A DNA stretch of 12,891 nt, taken from the NCBI GenBank assembly GCA_002342345.1, contig DDPU01000041.1:20322-33212 (forward strand), written 5' to 3'. Below are positions 1-6,954 of this stretch, in pieces. Numbering within the stretch: the first letter of the stretch is position 1; every line of letters starts with the position of its first letter. Origin of the DNA: Verrucomicrobia bacterium UBA2460 (GTDB lineage: Bacteria > Verrucomicrobiota > Verrucomicrobiia > Methylacidiphilales > Verrucolacustridaceae). The position numbers were made by a program, and so were the translations under genes. Under the pieces are notes generated by a model. That model worked only from the letters and a program-made list of their open reading frames with translations. It had not been told where the DNA came from and made no database searches.

Positions 1-615
1 TGGAATTTACGGGCGATGGCCAGCGATGTGGCGGAGGAGGTGGTTCACCTGGGGATGAGGAATCTCATTTTGGTGGGTAGTTGCAGCGGGGCGATTCTTG
101 CGGCCTTTGTGGCCCGAGAACTTCGCGAGATGGGGCGGCCGGAGGTGGTGGCGCGATTGGTGTTGATTGATCCCTTCGCATATTGCCCGTGGTATTTCCG
201 GTTCTTCCTGCTGCCCCTGCTGGGGTTTCCCCTTTATGCGGCCACCTTTGCGAATCCTGCCGGGCGTTGGCTCACCAATCTCTTTCTCCGGGAAAAACGG
301 GCGGGGGAAACCGACCTGACGGCATCCTTCACGCACGTCAATCATCGCGTGACGTGGAGATATCTCCGGATGCTGGATGAGTGTGGCTACCCGGAACAGT
401 TTCGGGGAATGCCCCTGGCCGTGGATATCCTCCACGGGCAAAAGACCTTCTCGGCCGTGCGGAGGTCCGTGGGAATCTGGAAGGAGGCCTTGCCCCAAGC
501 CAGGATCACGGAACTGCCGGGAGTCGGCCATTTGCCCATTGCGGAAGGGACTGCGGAGGTGGCGAGGATTGTGTTCCGGAAAGAAAGCCCGGGTGGGGCG
601 GGTGCCAAAAAATGA
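1..615 (+). CDS. Alpha/beta-hydrolase-fold protein, 5' end outside window
   Basis: The frame is open to the left edge, so the N-terminus is missing; an ATG at position 16 is internal or at best an alternative start. The visible part looks like the second half of an alpha/beta hydrolase. A beta strand (NLILVG) leads into a nucleophile elbow G-S-C-S-G (Cys codon at 82-84), followed by a helix, the next strand (RLVLIDP), a hydrophobic cap region, and a late G-V-G-H-L-P motif (codon near 529-531) that fits the catalytic His. The elbow therefore carries Cys where most of the family has Ser. The strand that normally supplies the acidic residue reads DILHGQKTF, with no Asp or Glu after the Gly. It may use an unusual triad or be non-catalytic. 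Its stop overlaps the next gene's ATG by ATGA, so the two are probably co-translated. Substrate unknown. Confidence 0.75.
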   Translation, partial: WNLRAMASDVAEEVVHLGMRNLILVGSCSGAILAAFVARELREMGRPEVVARLVLIDPFAYCPWYFRFFLLPLLGFPLYAATFANPAGRWLTNLFLREKRAGETDLTASFTHVNHRVTWRYLRMLDECGYPEQFRGMPLAVDILHGQKTFSAVRRSVGIWKEALPQARITELPGVGHLPIAEGTAEVARIVFRKESPGGAGAKK

Positions 616-1043
616 AAAACCCTCTCCTGATCCCGCTGGCATTGCTGGGGGCGCATCTTTCGGGGATGGCGCTGGCCGGCGACGATCCGGCGGGGATCGT
701 CTATGGGGTTCCCGCGCGGGATGTCCTGTCCGGAAAGGCCGCGGAAGCCCAGGGGGAGCGGGAAAAGACGGCACGATCGGAACTGGATCTGGAGGCCTCG
801 ATGCGGGAGCGGGGTTATTTCTGGGTCGGTGGACAGTGGGTCAGGAAGGGGCAACCGGTTTTGCCGGCACGGAGCGCCGGGGAACTGAAGGATTCCGACG
901 GGGACGGTTTTGACGATTTCACGGAGATTAAATTTCATACCGATCCATCCAAGGCGGAGTCGACGCCGGCCTCCTACTTTCAGGCCAAGGGAAGCAACCG
1001 GGTGGTATTTTACGGAACTAATCCGACGGCGTACCGCAAATAA
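612..1043 (+). CDS. Small secreted protein with a thrombospondin-3-like Ca-binding loop
   Basis: The 143-residue product starts at the ATG overlapping the upstream stop. Residues 1-22 look like a Sec signal peptide: a Lys near the start, a hydrophobic core, and a likely cut after MALA. Residues 66-80 (RERGYFWVGGQWVRKG) form a short aromatic-rich segment. Residues 94-105 (DSDGDGFDDFTE) match the D-x-D-x-D-G-x-x-D loop of thrombospondin type-3/EF-hand-like calcium motifs, followed by TDP, which is typical of these repeats in surface proteins. Only one copy is present. It probably acts in the periplasm or at the cell surface, with calcium binding inferred from the loop. No enzyme domain is visible and I do not recognise the gene. 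A start further upstream in the same frame is open but would lose the signal peptide and overlap the hydrolase heavily. Confidence 0.75.
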   Translation: MKNPLLIPLALLGAHLSGMALAGDDPAGIVYGVPARDVLSGKAAEAQGEREKTARSELDLEASMRERGYFWVGGQWVRKGQPVLPARSAGELKDSDGDGFDDFTEIKFHTDPSKAESTPASYFQAKGSNRVVFYGTNPTAYRK

Positions 1044-1104
1044 CCGGTTTCCGGCCTGGGGATCAAGGTTGGGGATGCCTTGGCGGCTTGGATTGGAAAT
1101 CGGT

Positions 1105-1178
1105 CACGCCCGGGTGGATTCGAACCACCGACCCGCGGATTAGAAATCCGCTGCTCTGGTCCCCTGAGCTACGGGCGC
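1105..1178 (-). tRNA. tRNA-Arg (anticodon TCT)
   Basis: The minus strand folds into a full cloverleaf. The acceptor arm GCGCCCG pairs with CGGGCGT (closing G-U at the first pair). The D stem is GCTC/GAGC, and the anticodon stem GCGGA/TCCGC closes the loop TTTCTAA, giving anticodon TCT. The variable loop is GGGTC, and the T stem GGTGG/CCACC closes the loop TTCGAAT. The discriminator base is G and the CCA tail is not encoded. It decodes AGA (and probably AGG). It lies 96 bp downstream of murJ on the same strand and converges with the two plus-strand genes. No integrase or duplicated tRNA end is visible nearby. Confidence 0.95.
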
Positions 1179-1239
1179 CTGCCGATAGTTTGTAGCAGAA
1201 AACGGCCGAGGGGCGATGGTGAGCTGAGAGATCCGGGAA

Positions 1240-1292
1240 TTCAGGGATCGAGGGGCTCCGATGTTTGGATTCGTTCATGCTTCATCCCTGAA
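1240..1292. repeat. 9-bp inverted repeat around the murJ stop
   Basis: TTCAGGGAT at 1240-1248 is the exact reverse complement of ATCCCTGAA at 1284-1292, separated by 35 nt; the right arm lies in the last codons of murJ. The loop is long and no T-run follows, so this is not a clear intrinsic terminator. It may be fortuitous or an mRNA 3'-end structure. The rest of the gap between tRNA-Arg and murJ shows nothing else I can name. Confidence 0.3.
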
Positions 1293-2861
1293 CCCCTTAA
1301 CCTGCTTGGCCCTGGATTTACGAAAGAATAACCGAACATCGGAGAGCCCCAGCAAGGTGGCTGCGAGGAAGTAGGCGGCGGCGCCGAGGGTGCAGAGGGC
1401 CAGGGTGCCGGCCACGCGGACGATAACCGGACCGTCAAGAGGGTCGATGAACCAGGAACCGACCCTGAGCGCCCCGATCAGGACGATGCAGCTGAGCCCG
1501 ATCCGGACCAAGGCCTGCAGAAAATCCGGCCGGAAGAAGGTGCCGACATGCCGTTGGGAGGCCCACACCAGTTGCAAGATGTTGAGAGTGGCGGTGGAGG
1601 CGACGGAAAGGGTCAAGCCGAGGATGCCGAGATGGTAAACACGGATGAGGAGGTAGTTCAGGCCGGCGTTCAGAAAAATGCCGGTGAGGCTGACCCGCAG
1701 GGGAATGCCGGGTTTGTCGATCGCCGAGAAGACGGGGCCGACCACCTTGATGCAGGAGTAGGAAACCAGTCCGAGGGCATAGCCCTTGAGGGCGAGGGCG
1801 GTGCGGGCGGTGTCGTCCGCGGTGAACCGGCCGTACTGATAGATCGAGGCGATCACAGGTTCGGCCAGGAGAAAAAGGCCGATGGCGGCAGGAAGGGTGA
1901 GAAAGAGAGTCTGGCGAACGCCGACGAGCAGACGGTCCTGCAGGGCCTTCTTTTCCTCCAAGGCGGCATGCCGTGCGAGATGGGGAAGGGTAACCGTGGC
2001 CACGGCCACGCCAAAGAGGCCGATGGGCAGTTGGATGAGACGAAAGGCGTTGTTCAGGCAGGTGACGGAGCCGTTCTCGAGGTAGGAGGCGAAGTAGCCG
2101 TTCACGAGGACGTTGACCTGGATGGCGGCCGCGCCGATGGAAGCGGGTCCGAGGAGACGGAGAACCTGGCGAAGCCCCGGATCCCGGAAATCGATGAGCC
2201 AATGTCCGTGGTAGCCGACGGACAAGGCACGCGGAACCATCACCAGCCACTGGGCCAGACCTCCAACGAGAACCCCGATGGCAAATCCATAAACCGACTT
2301 TGGGCCGAAGCGGGGATCCAGCCACCAGGCCATAAGCAGGCCCAACCCGATGGAGACGAGGTTAAAAACGGCCGAGGCGAGGGCGGGCAGGCCGAAATGG
2401 TGGAGGCTGTTGAGGAGGCCCATGTAGACGGCGGCCAGGGAAAGAAAGAGAATAAAAGGGAAAAGGATGCGGGTGAGCTCGACGGTCAGTTCCGTTTTGC
2501 CGGGAATGGCGGTGAAACCGGGATTGAAAAAATGGACAAGGAAGTCGGCCTCGAGGATGCCCACGCCCACGATAGTGGTGAGGACAATGAAGAGGAGGGT
2601 GTTGACGTTGTTGGCCAGACGGTAAGCGGCCGCCTTGCCCTCCTTGGCGAGTTTTTGGGAAAAGGTGGTGACGAAGGCGGTGGAGAGGGCTCCTTCGGCA
2701 AAAAGATCACGGAGGAGGTTGGGGATACGAAAGGCGGCGATGAGGGCGTCCAGTTCCTTGCCGGCCCCGAGGACGGTGTTCAGGAGGACCTCCCGGACCA
2801 GACCCAGGATGCGTGAGGTCCCGATGGCCAACATCACGCGAGAAGTTCCCTTGGTGCTCAT
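1275..2861 (-). CDS. murJ: Lipid II flippase MurJ (MviN)
   Basis: The 528-residue polytopic membrane protein has the usual MurJ length and hydrophobic pattern (about 14 helices). The N-terminus carries the family signature: SRILGLVRE at 16-24 and the segment FRIPNLLRDLFAEGALS at 44-60. Residues matching the essential charged positions of E. coli MurJ are present: R17, R23, D38 and R51 (R18, R24, D39 and R52 in E. coli). MurJ moves undecaprenyl-PP-linked peptidoglycan precursor across the inner membrane. The ATG start overlaps the waaF stop as ATGA, indicating translational coupling, and this is the last protein gene of the tol-waaF-murJ cluster. A long open frame on the opposite strand is a GC-skewed shadow and is not annotated. 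Confidence 0.96.
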   Translation of the reverse strand: MSTKGTSRVMLAIGTSRILGLVREVLLNTVLGAGKELDALIAAFRIPNLLRDLFAEGALSTAFVTTFSQKLAKEGKAAAYRLANNVNTLLFIVLTTIVGVGILEADFLVHFFNPGFTAIPGKTELTVELTRILFPFILFLSLAAVYMGLLNSLHHFGLPALASAVFNLVSIGLGLLMAWWLDPRFGPKSVYGFAIGVLVGGLAQWLVMVPRALSVGYHGHWLIDFRDPGLRQVLRLLGPASIGAAAIQVNVLVNGYFASYLENGSVTCLNNAFRLIQLPIGLFGVAVATVTLPHLARHAALEEKKALQDRLLVGVRQTLFLTLPAAIGLFLLAEPVIASIYQYGRFTADDTARTALALKGYALGLVSYSCIKVVGPVFSAIDKPGIPLRVSLTGIFLNAGLNYLLIRVYHLGILGLTLSVASTATLNILQLVWASQRHVGTFFRPDFLQALVRIGLSCIVLIGALRVGSWFIDPLDGPVIVRVAGTLALCTLGAAAYFLAATLLGLSDVRLFFRKSRAKQVKGFRDEA

Positions 2862-3850
2862 TTTTGGGAAAGCCGATGCCGGCAGGCAGTGAGAACCTCT
2901 TCAGGGCTGAGGCGGGTCATGCAGCGCCGGTCGAGGGGGCAAACTTTGAGGAAACAGGGACTGCAGGAGACCTTGTGGCGGGCCACGGTGACGGTGTTGC
3001 CCAGCGGACCGGTCCAGGCGGGCTCGGTGGATCCGAAAATGGCCACGCCGGGGCGGCGCAGAAAGGCGGCCAGGTGCATGGGACCGCTGTCGTGGCAGAG
3101 AACGAAGTGGGCGTGGGCGATCCAGTGGGCGAGATCAAGGGCGGAGGTTTTTCCGGAAAGATCCCGGATGGGGGAGCGATAGGCTTCGGCCACGGCCTGG
3201 CAGGATTCGGCGTCACCCGGGCCTCCCATCAGGATGGGTTCCCACGAATATTCCTTCACGAGATCGCGGATAACGGCAGCGAAGCAGGCGGGATCCCAGC
3301 GTTTCGCGGGGCCATAAGCCGCTCCGGGAAAGACAGCCAGGCAGGGGTTGGCCGGGGCTTGGGAAGGTTTAGGTAAGGAAGGGGGAGGCGGCAGATCCCT
3401 GCTTCCCCCGGGAAGGCCGAGATCCTCAAGAAGGCCTAGATACTGATCGGACACATGGACAAAACCGTAGGGGGAGGTGCGCCGGGGGCGATGTTCCGTG
3501 AGTAGCCCATTGCGGAGGTTGCGCGTGAATCCGGCCCGGTAGGAAACCGGAAGGATCTCGAGGGCCACCCGGAGAGAGTTGGGAAAAGCCACGGCGGCGG
3601 ACACATTTCGCTTTTTCCAATCGGCAGCCATGGCCATGGGCCAGCGCGGAACGGAAACATATTCCAGACCGGGCAGGAGGATCGGCGCAAGGGGTGCAAG
3701 CGAGGCCGGGCCGGCCACCACCAGGGAGGCGCGACCGTTCAGCCAGGATTGGTAAAGGCGGACGGCGGGGACGGAGAGGATCAGGTCTCCCAGCCAGTTG
3801 GGCAGACGAAGGAGGTGGGTCTGGTCGCGGGAGGAGGGTTGGGGAATCAC
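2858..3850 (-). CDS. waaF: ADP-heptose:LPS heptosyltransferase II (glycosyltransferase family 9)
   Basis: The 330-residue protein has two Rossmann-type halves of the GT-B fold and the WaaF hallmarks. PNWLGDLILSVPAV at 17-30 contains the catalytic-site Asp (D22). PGAAYGPAKRW at 175-185 is the phosphate/ADP-heptose loop. HDSGPMHLAA at 253-262 and GSTEPAWTGP at 273-282 line the nucleotide-sugar pocket. A Cys cluster (C296, C299, C304, C310) sits near the C-terminus, as in WaaF proteins. It adds the second heptose to the LPS inner core at the cytoplasmic face. The start is GTG at 3850. The only SD-like bases (GGAAG) lie inside the 3' arm of a hairpin, so initiation may be structured. The stop overlaps the murJ start. 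The substrate could be a heptose variant; the family assignment is firm. Confidence 0.92.
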   Translation of the reverse strand: MIPQPSSRDQTHLLRLPNWLGDLILSVPAVRLYQSWLNGRASLVVAGPASLAPLAPILLPGLEYVSVPRWPMAMAADWKKRNVSAAVAFPNSLRVALEILPVSYRAGFTRNLRNGLLTEHRPRRTSPYGFVHVSDQYLGLLEDLGLPGGSRDLPPPPSLPKPSQAPANPCLAVFPGAAYGPAKRWDPACFAAVIRDLVKEYSWEPILMGGPGDAESCQAVAEAYRSPIRDLSGKTSALDLAHWIAHAHFVLCHDSGPMHLAAFLRRPGVAIFGSTEPAWTGPLGNTVTVARHKVSCSPCFLKVCPLDRRCMTRLSPEEVLTACRHRLSQK

Positions 3851-3858
3851 AGGGCGGC

Positions 3859-3880
3859 TTCCGGTATGCTACGACCGGAA
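3859..3880 (-). promoter_or_regulatory. Hairpin before the waaF start codon
   Basis: In the 41-bp pal-waaF gap, TTCCGGT (3859-3865) and ACCGGAA (3874-3880) form a perfect 7-bp stem with an 8-nt loop, ending 8 nt before the waaF GTG. On the mRNA the 3' arm contains GGAA, the only purine-rich SD-like stretch available. There is no T-tract, so it is not a standard terminator. It could be an RNA-processing or stability element, or a translation attenuator; the function is inferred. Confidence 0.5.
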
Positions 3881-3891
3881 CAACCCTGGAA

Positions 3892-4392
3892 TCAGCGCAA
3901 AATACCCGGGGAGGCGCGGCGGTTGTCCGCGTGGGCGGAGTCCGAGTCGCCTTCCGAGGCGGGGCGATCCTCGCCGTATCCGATGGTGCTGATGTTGGCT
4001 CCGTTCGCACCCAGACCAATGAGGTACTGCCGGACGGCAGTTGCCCGCTTTTCACTCAAGGCCAGATTGTATTGAGGCGTTCCACGGACGTCGGTGTGTC
4101 CGGCGATGACAATCTTGGTGTTGGCGTTATTGCTAAGGTAATTCGCCAACTTATCGAGCTTGGGGCGTTCTTTGGCCTCAATGGTGAAACTGTCATAGGC
4201 GAAATAGACGGTTTCGCTCTTGAGGGTGTCGTAATCGGCATTGTCAGGATTGCCCGAGCGTTCGGGAAGGGGCTGGTCGTAAATATTGTCCGTGGAATCG
4301 CCAAAGGCGGCGGCATCGCCTTTTTTGTCTTTGTCGGCGCAGCCGGACAGGATGGCGAGGATGGCTACAAGGAATAGGGGTAGGTATTTCAT
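3892..4392 (-). CDS. pal: Peptidoglycan-associated lipoprotein Pal
   Basis: The 166-residue product opens with a lipoprotein signal peptide ending in the lipobox L-S-G-C (C18 would be lipidated). A short polar linker is followed by an OmpA-like peptidoglycan-binding domain at about 60-160. VYFAYDSF at 62-69 is the first strand. GHTDVRGTPQYNLALSEKRA at 98-117 holds the Asp (D101) and Arg (R116) that contact meso-diaminopimelate in this family. NRR at 157-159 closes the domain. Pal anchors the outer membrane to peptidoglycan and is the outer-membrane partner of TolB. The gene starts 4 bp after the tolB stop. The C-terminal tail is short (SPGILR). Unlike many proteobacterial operons, no cpoB/ybgF follows; waaF does. 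Confidence 0.95.
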   Translation of the reverse strand: MKYLPLFLVAILAILSGCADKDKKGDAAAFGDSTDNIYDQPLPERSGNPDNADYDTLKSETVYFAYDSFTIEAKERPKLDKLANYLSNNANTKIVIAGHTDVRGTPQYNLALSEKRATAVRQYLIGLGANGANISTIGYGEDRPASEGDSDSAHADNRRASPGILR

Positions 4393-4396
4393 ATTT

Positions 4397-5560
4397 TCAG
4401 CGGCTGGTGTTGGGTTCCGTGTTGTTGCTCAAGTTATTGGGTATCTTTGTAGTTTCCCCCGTAAGAGTGTCAAGAAGAACGAGATGCCCATTTTGGGACG
4501 CCACCAAATGACGGGAATTCCTTGTCCATGAAGGACTTTCAAGTCCGGATCCGCGGCTGACAATACGGGCTTTTTTACTGGCAAGATCGTAAACACCTAT
4601 CTGGCCTCCGCCTGAGCTGATGCTGTAAGCGATCAGCTTTCCATCGGGCGACCAGTCTGGTTCCGTGGTGTAGGAGGATTCGGTGTTGAGTCGTTCGGCT
4701 TCGCCCCCGGAAGCGGGGATGATGTAAAGACCGGGACTGCCCCTTTCATCCGAGACATAAACGATCCTTGTGCCATCCGGCGACCAAGAAGGGGAGCAGT
4801 CCGTTCCCCGGGTTTGTGTGAGGCGGTTCGGTTCGCCGCCGGAGGCGGGGAGGGTGCAGATTTCCGGATTTCCGAATTTGGAAAGGGAGAGGGCCAAGGT
4901 GGAACCGTTGGGAGAAAAGGAGGCGCCGGTGTTTTGTCCGGGGAATTGGGCGATGCAGGACCGCTTTTTGGAGGCGAGGTCGATCACATAGGTGTCGCGA
5001 TATCCGCTTTTGTCGGAGCTGTAAACGATCTTGGATCCATCGGGAGAGAATTTGGGCCCATACCCGAGGGATTTGTCCTGGGTAAGCTGGCGTGCATTGG
5101 CACCGTCGATGTCGGAGACGTAGATCTCCTTCACCTTGCTCTTCCTGGCGCCGGAGGCGGAGGCAAAGGTGATTTTGCTCGAGGCAAAACCGGGCAAGCC
5201 GGTGAGAGCCTCCACCACGGCATCGGCAAAAAGATGGGCGGCCCGGCGGGAATCGCCGGAAAAGCTCTTGTCAACCACGGCAGCGCCACCGGCCTTGGGG
5301 ACGGCCCGGCCGGATAGTCCCGCAGGGGTGATCGAGCCGGTTAAGACGAAGGCTGCCGAATCGGCCGGAACCACCCGGCAGACGCCGGAACGGTTCAGAT
5401 CGTCTGTAAGGACCTTGGCGGCGGCGGGTCCTTCCGCGCCGCCGATCGACTCCACGGCGACGTCAATCTTGCGGGTCTGCTCGATGACGATGACCGGAGC
5501 GGCGGTTTGGGCGTTCAGGGCGAGGGGGAGAACGAGAAGAAGGGGAAAAAGGAGACGCAT
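4397..5560 (-). CDS. tolB: Tol-Pal system beta-propeller protein TolB
   Basis: The chosen ATG at 5560 gives a 387-residue protein beginning with a Sec signal peptide (MRLLFPLLLVLPLALNAQ). A TTG nine codons upstream is possible but would put extra residues before a normal signal sequence. Residues about 20-135 form the TolB N-terminal domain. Residues about 145-365 hold WD40-like propeller blades, seen as FSPDGSKIVYSSD (171-183), FSPNGSTLALS (215-225), WSPDGTRIVYVSD (259-271), WSPDGKLIAYS (303-313) and a degenerate SPSWTRNSRHLVAS (342-355). TolB shuttles in the periplasm between Pal and TolA. The protein is somewhat shorter than E. coli TolB (430) but complete in domains. About 100 bp separates it from the tolA stop, the widest gap inside this cluster; no confident promoter is seen there. 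Confidence 0.95.
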   Translation of the reverse strand: MRLLFPLLLVLPLALNAQTAAPVIVIEQTRKIDVAVESIGGAEGPAAAKVLTDDLNRSGVCRVVPADSAAFVLTGSITPAGLSGRAVPKAGGAAVVDKSFSGDSRRAAHLFADAVVEALTGLPGFASSKITFASASGARKSKVKEIYVSDIDGANARQLTQDKSLGYGPKFSPDGSKIVYSSDKSGYRDTYVIDLASKKRSCIAQFPGQNTGASFSPNGSTLALSLSKFGNPEICTLPASGGEPNRLTQTRGTDCSPSWSPDGTRIVYVSDERGSPGLYIIPASGGEAERLNTESSYTTEPDWSPDGKLIAYSISSGGGQIGVYDLASKKARIVSRGSGLESPSWTRNSRHLVASQNGHLVLLDTLTGETTKIPNNLSNNTEPNTSR

Positions 5561-5662
5561 CACGAGAGACAACAGCACGGCAACCAAAATTCCAGTGGAA
5601 AATGCGAGAGGAGCAATTTTTCTGTGGCAAGGGCTCGGAGAGGAAGATGCGGAAAGGCGTTT

Positions 5663-6535
5663 TTATTCCAGTTTGAACTGGATGATGACGGTGTAGTCGG
5701 GGGAACCAAGCCCGGGCGGAAGAGGGCGGGGGATCTTGGCGGCAGCCCGGACGGCGGCCTCAACCGAGGCATCCATGGCGGCATCACCGGAGGGTTGGGA
5801 AAGATTGAGGAAGGTGACGGTGCCATCGGGGGCGATGCGGATGGCCGCTGCGGTGATGATTTTTTCGCCGGAAGGAATCGGGGGCTTTTTCCATTTGGCC
5901 TGCACGGTCTGTTTGATGAGGGCGCGGTACCAGGAAAAGTCGTCGGCGATGCCGTCCGGGCGACCCTCCATCCCCGCCCCTTCTCCTCCGGATCCCGGGG
6001 CCTCGCCGGGCACCGCTGCGGAGAGACGGGATTTGATGGTGGCCGCGCTGGGGCCGGCAGGAGCCTTGGGGGCCGGCTTCGATTCGCCGGAAACGGCGGC
6101 GACCTTCTTTTTTACGCTGCTGACCTTCACTTCATGTTTTTTCGGAACCGGGGGCTGGGGGTCGAGTTTCGGCTGGGGTGTGGGTTCGGGTTTTGGCTCC
6201 GGCTTGGGTTGAGGGGTTGTCGTCGGTGGGACTGGCTTCGGTTCCTCCCTCGCAGGCTCGGGAGGAACTTCGGAGGTCAGGGGCTCCGCCTGAGGAGGAG
6301 GATTCTGGATCGGGGATTCTTGTTTCTCGTTGGGGTTGGCCGGAGGCGTGGCGATGGGCGGGGCGGGGGAGCCGGGGCCGGGACGAAGAGAGCCCAGATC
6401 AACAATCTCCACCGGCTGAATTTTTGGCGGTTGGTGGCAGGTGGAAAGGGGAAGCCCCAGCATCAGGATCAGCCCGATGTGGATGCCGGCGACGATCAGC
6501 ACGGTGCGCCGGAGGGGGCGCGCCGGCCGGCTCAC
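5663..6535 (-). CDS. tolA: TolA/TonB-type periplasm-spanning protein
   Basis: The 290-residue product has a short basic cytoplasmic tail, one membrane anchor (about 11-31), a Pro/Lys/Glu-rich region (about 53-135, with repeated P-K-P-E-P units), a basic stretch (132-170) and a C-terminal TonB/TolA domain (about 200-290: WYRALIKQTVQAKW, then an APDGTVTFLNL strand and VIIQFKLE at the end). By sequence alone it could be called TonB, because the extended Pro-rich spacer replaces the long helical domain II of E. coli TolA. Its position between tolR and tolB makes TolA the better call. It transmits TolQ/TolR motor force to TolB/Pal at the outer membrane. The GTG start overlaps the tolR stop as GTGA. 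Confidence 0.87.
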   Translation of the reverse strand: MSRPARPLRRTVLIVAGIHIGLILMLGLPLSTCHQPPKIQPVEIVDLGSLRPGPGSPAPPIATPPANPNEKQESPIQNPPPQAEPLTSEVPPEPAREEPKPVPPTTTPQPKPEPKPEPTPQPKLDPQPPVPKKHEVKVSSVKKKVAAVSGESKPAPKAPAGPSAATIKSRLSAAVPGEAPGSGGEGAGMEGRPDGIADDFSWYRALIKQTVQAKWKKPPIPSGEKIITAAAIRIAPDGTVTFLNLSQPSGDAAMDASVEAAVRAAAKIPRPLPPGLGSPDYTVIIQFKLE

Positions 6536-6954
6536 CGGGGGCGGTCCGGAAGATTGGCGAGATCGAGGCGGGCGCCGGCGGAGCGGACGGCCTCCAAGGC
6601 GCGGAAAATGGTCTCGTAGGGCACGGCGGAGTCCGCCCGGAGTGAAACGACCAGCTCCGGATCGGCATTTTTGCGGCGGGCAAGCGCGCCGGGCAGCTGT
6701 TGGATCCCCACAGAGTCCTGTCCGATCAACACGGTTCCGTCCTTGTGGATGGTGAGGGGGACGATGGATTTGGGGTCCGGCAGATTGGAGGAGGCTGACT
6801 GCGAGGATTTGGGCAGGTCGACCGGCAACTGCTGTTCCAGCAAGGGCGTGGTGATCATGAAGATGATCAGAAGAACAAAGACAAGATCAAGCAGAGGCGT
6901 GATATTGAGTTCCGCCAGGACGGTGCCGTGGTGACTGCGGGAGGAGCGCCTCAT
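6532..6954 (-). CDS. tolR: TolR (ExbD-family) biopolymer transport protein
   Basis: The 140-residue protein has one N-terminal membrane helix preceded by a basic tail, and a periplasmic domain of about 95 residues. The segment LNITPLLDLVFVLLIIFMI (16-34) is the ExbD/TolR signature. Its Asp (D23) corresponds to the proton-path Asp of E. coli TolR. The periplasmic part has the family pattern of strands (IVPLTIHKDGTVLIGQDSVG, then ELVVSLRADSAVPYETI). It works with TolQ as the proton-motive-force motor. The ATG overlaps the tolQ stop (ATGA) and its own stop overlaps the tolA GTG, so the three are probably made in linked amounts. Confidence 0.94.
   Translation of the reverse strand: MRRSSRSHHGTVLAELNITPLLDLVFVLLIIFMITTPLLEQQLPVDLPKSSQSASSNLPDPKSIVPLTIHKDGTVLIGQDSVGIQQLPGALARRKNADPELVVSLRADSAVPYETIFRALEAVRSAGARLDLANLPDRPR

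Noticed and set aside
1044..1104. Terminator between the small secreted protein gene and tRNA-Arg
   Set aside because: Only a 4-bp CCGG/CCGG stem without a T-run; nothing I can support.
1548..2816. Long plus-strand open frame opposite murJ
   Set aside because: Its translation is Gly/Glu/Asp-rich low-complexity sequence without family motifs, and it is fully antisense to a clear MurJ; it is a GC-content shadow.
5507..6619. Long plus-strand open frame opposite tolA
   Set aside because: The Gly/Arg-rich product mirrors the Pro-rich codons of TolA on the other strand; no independent support.
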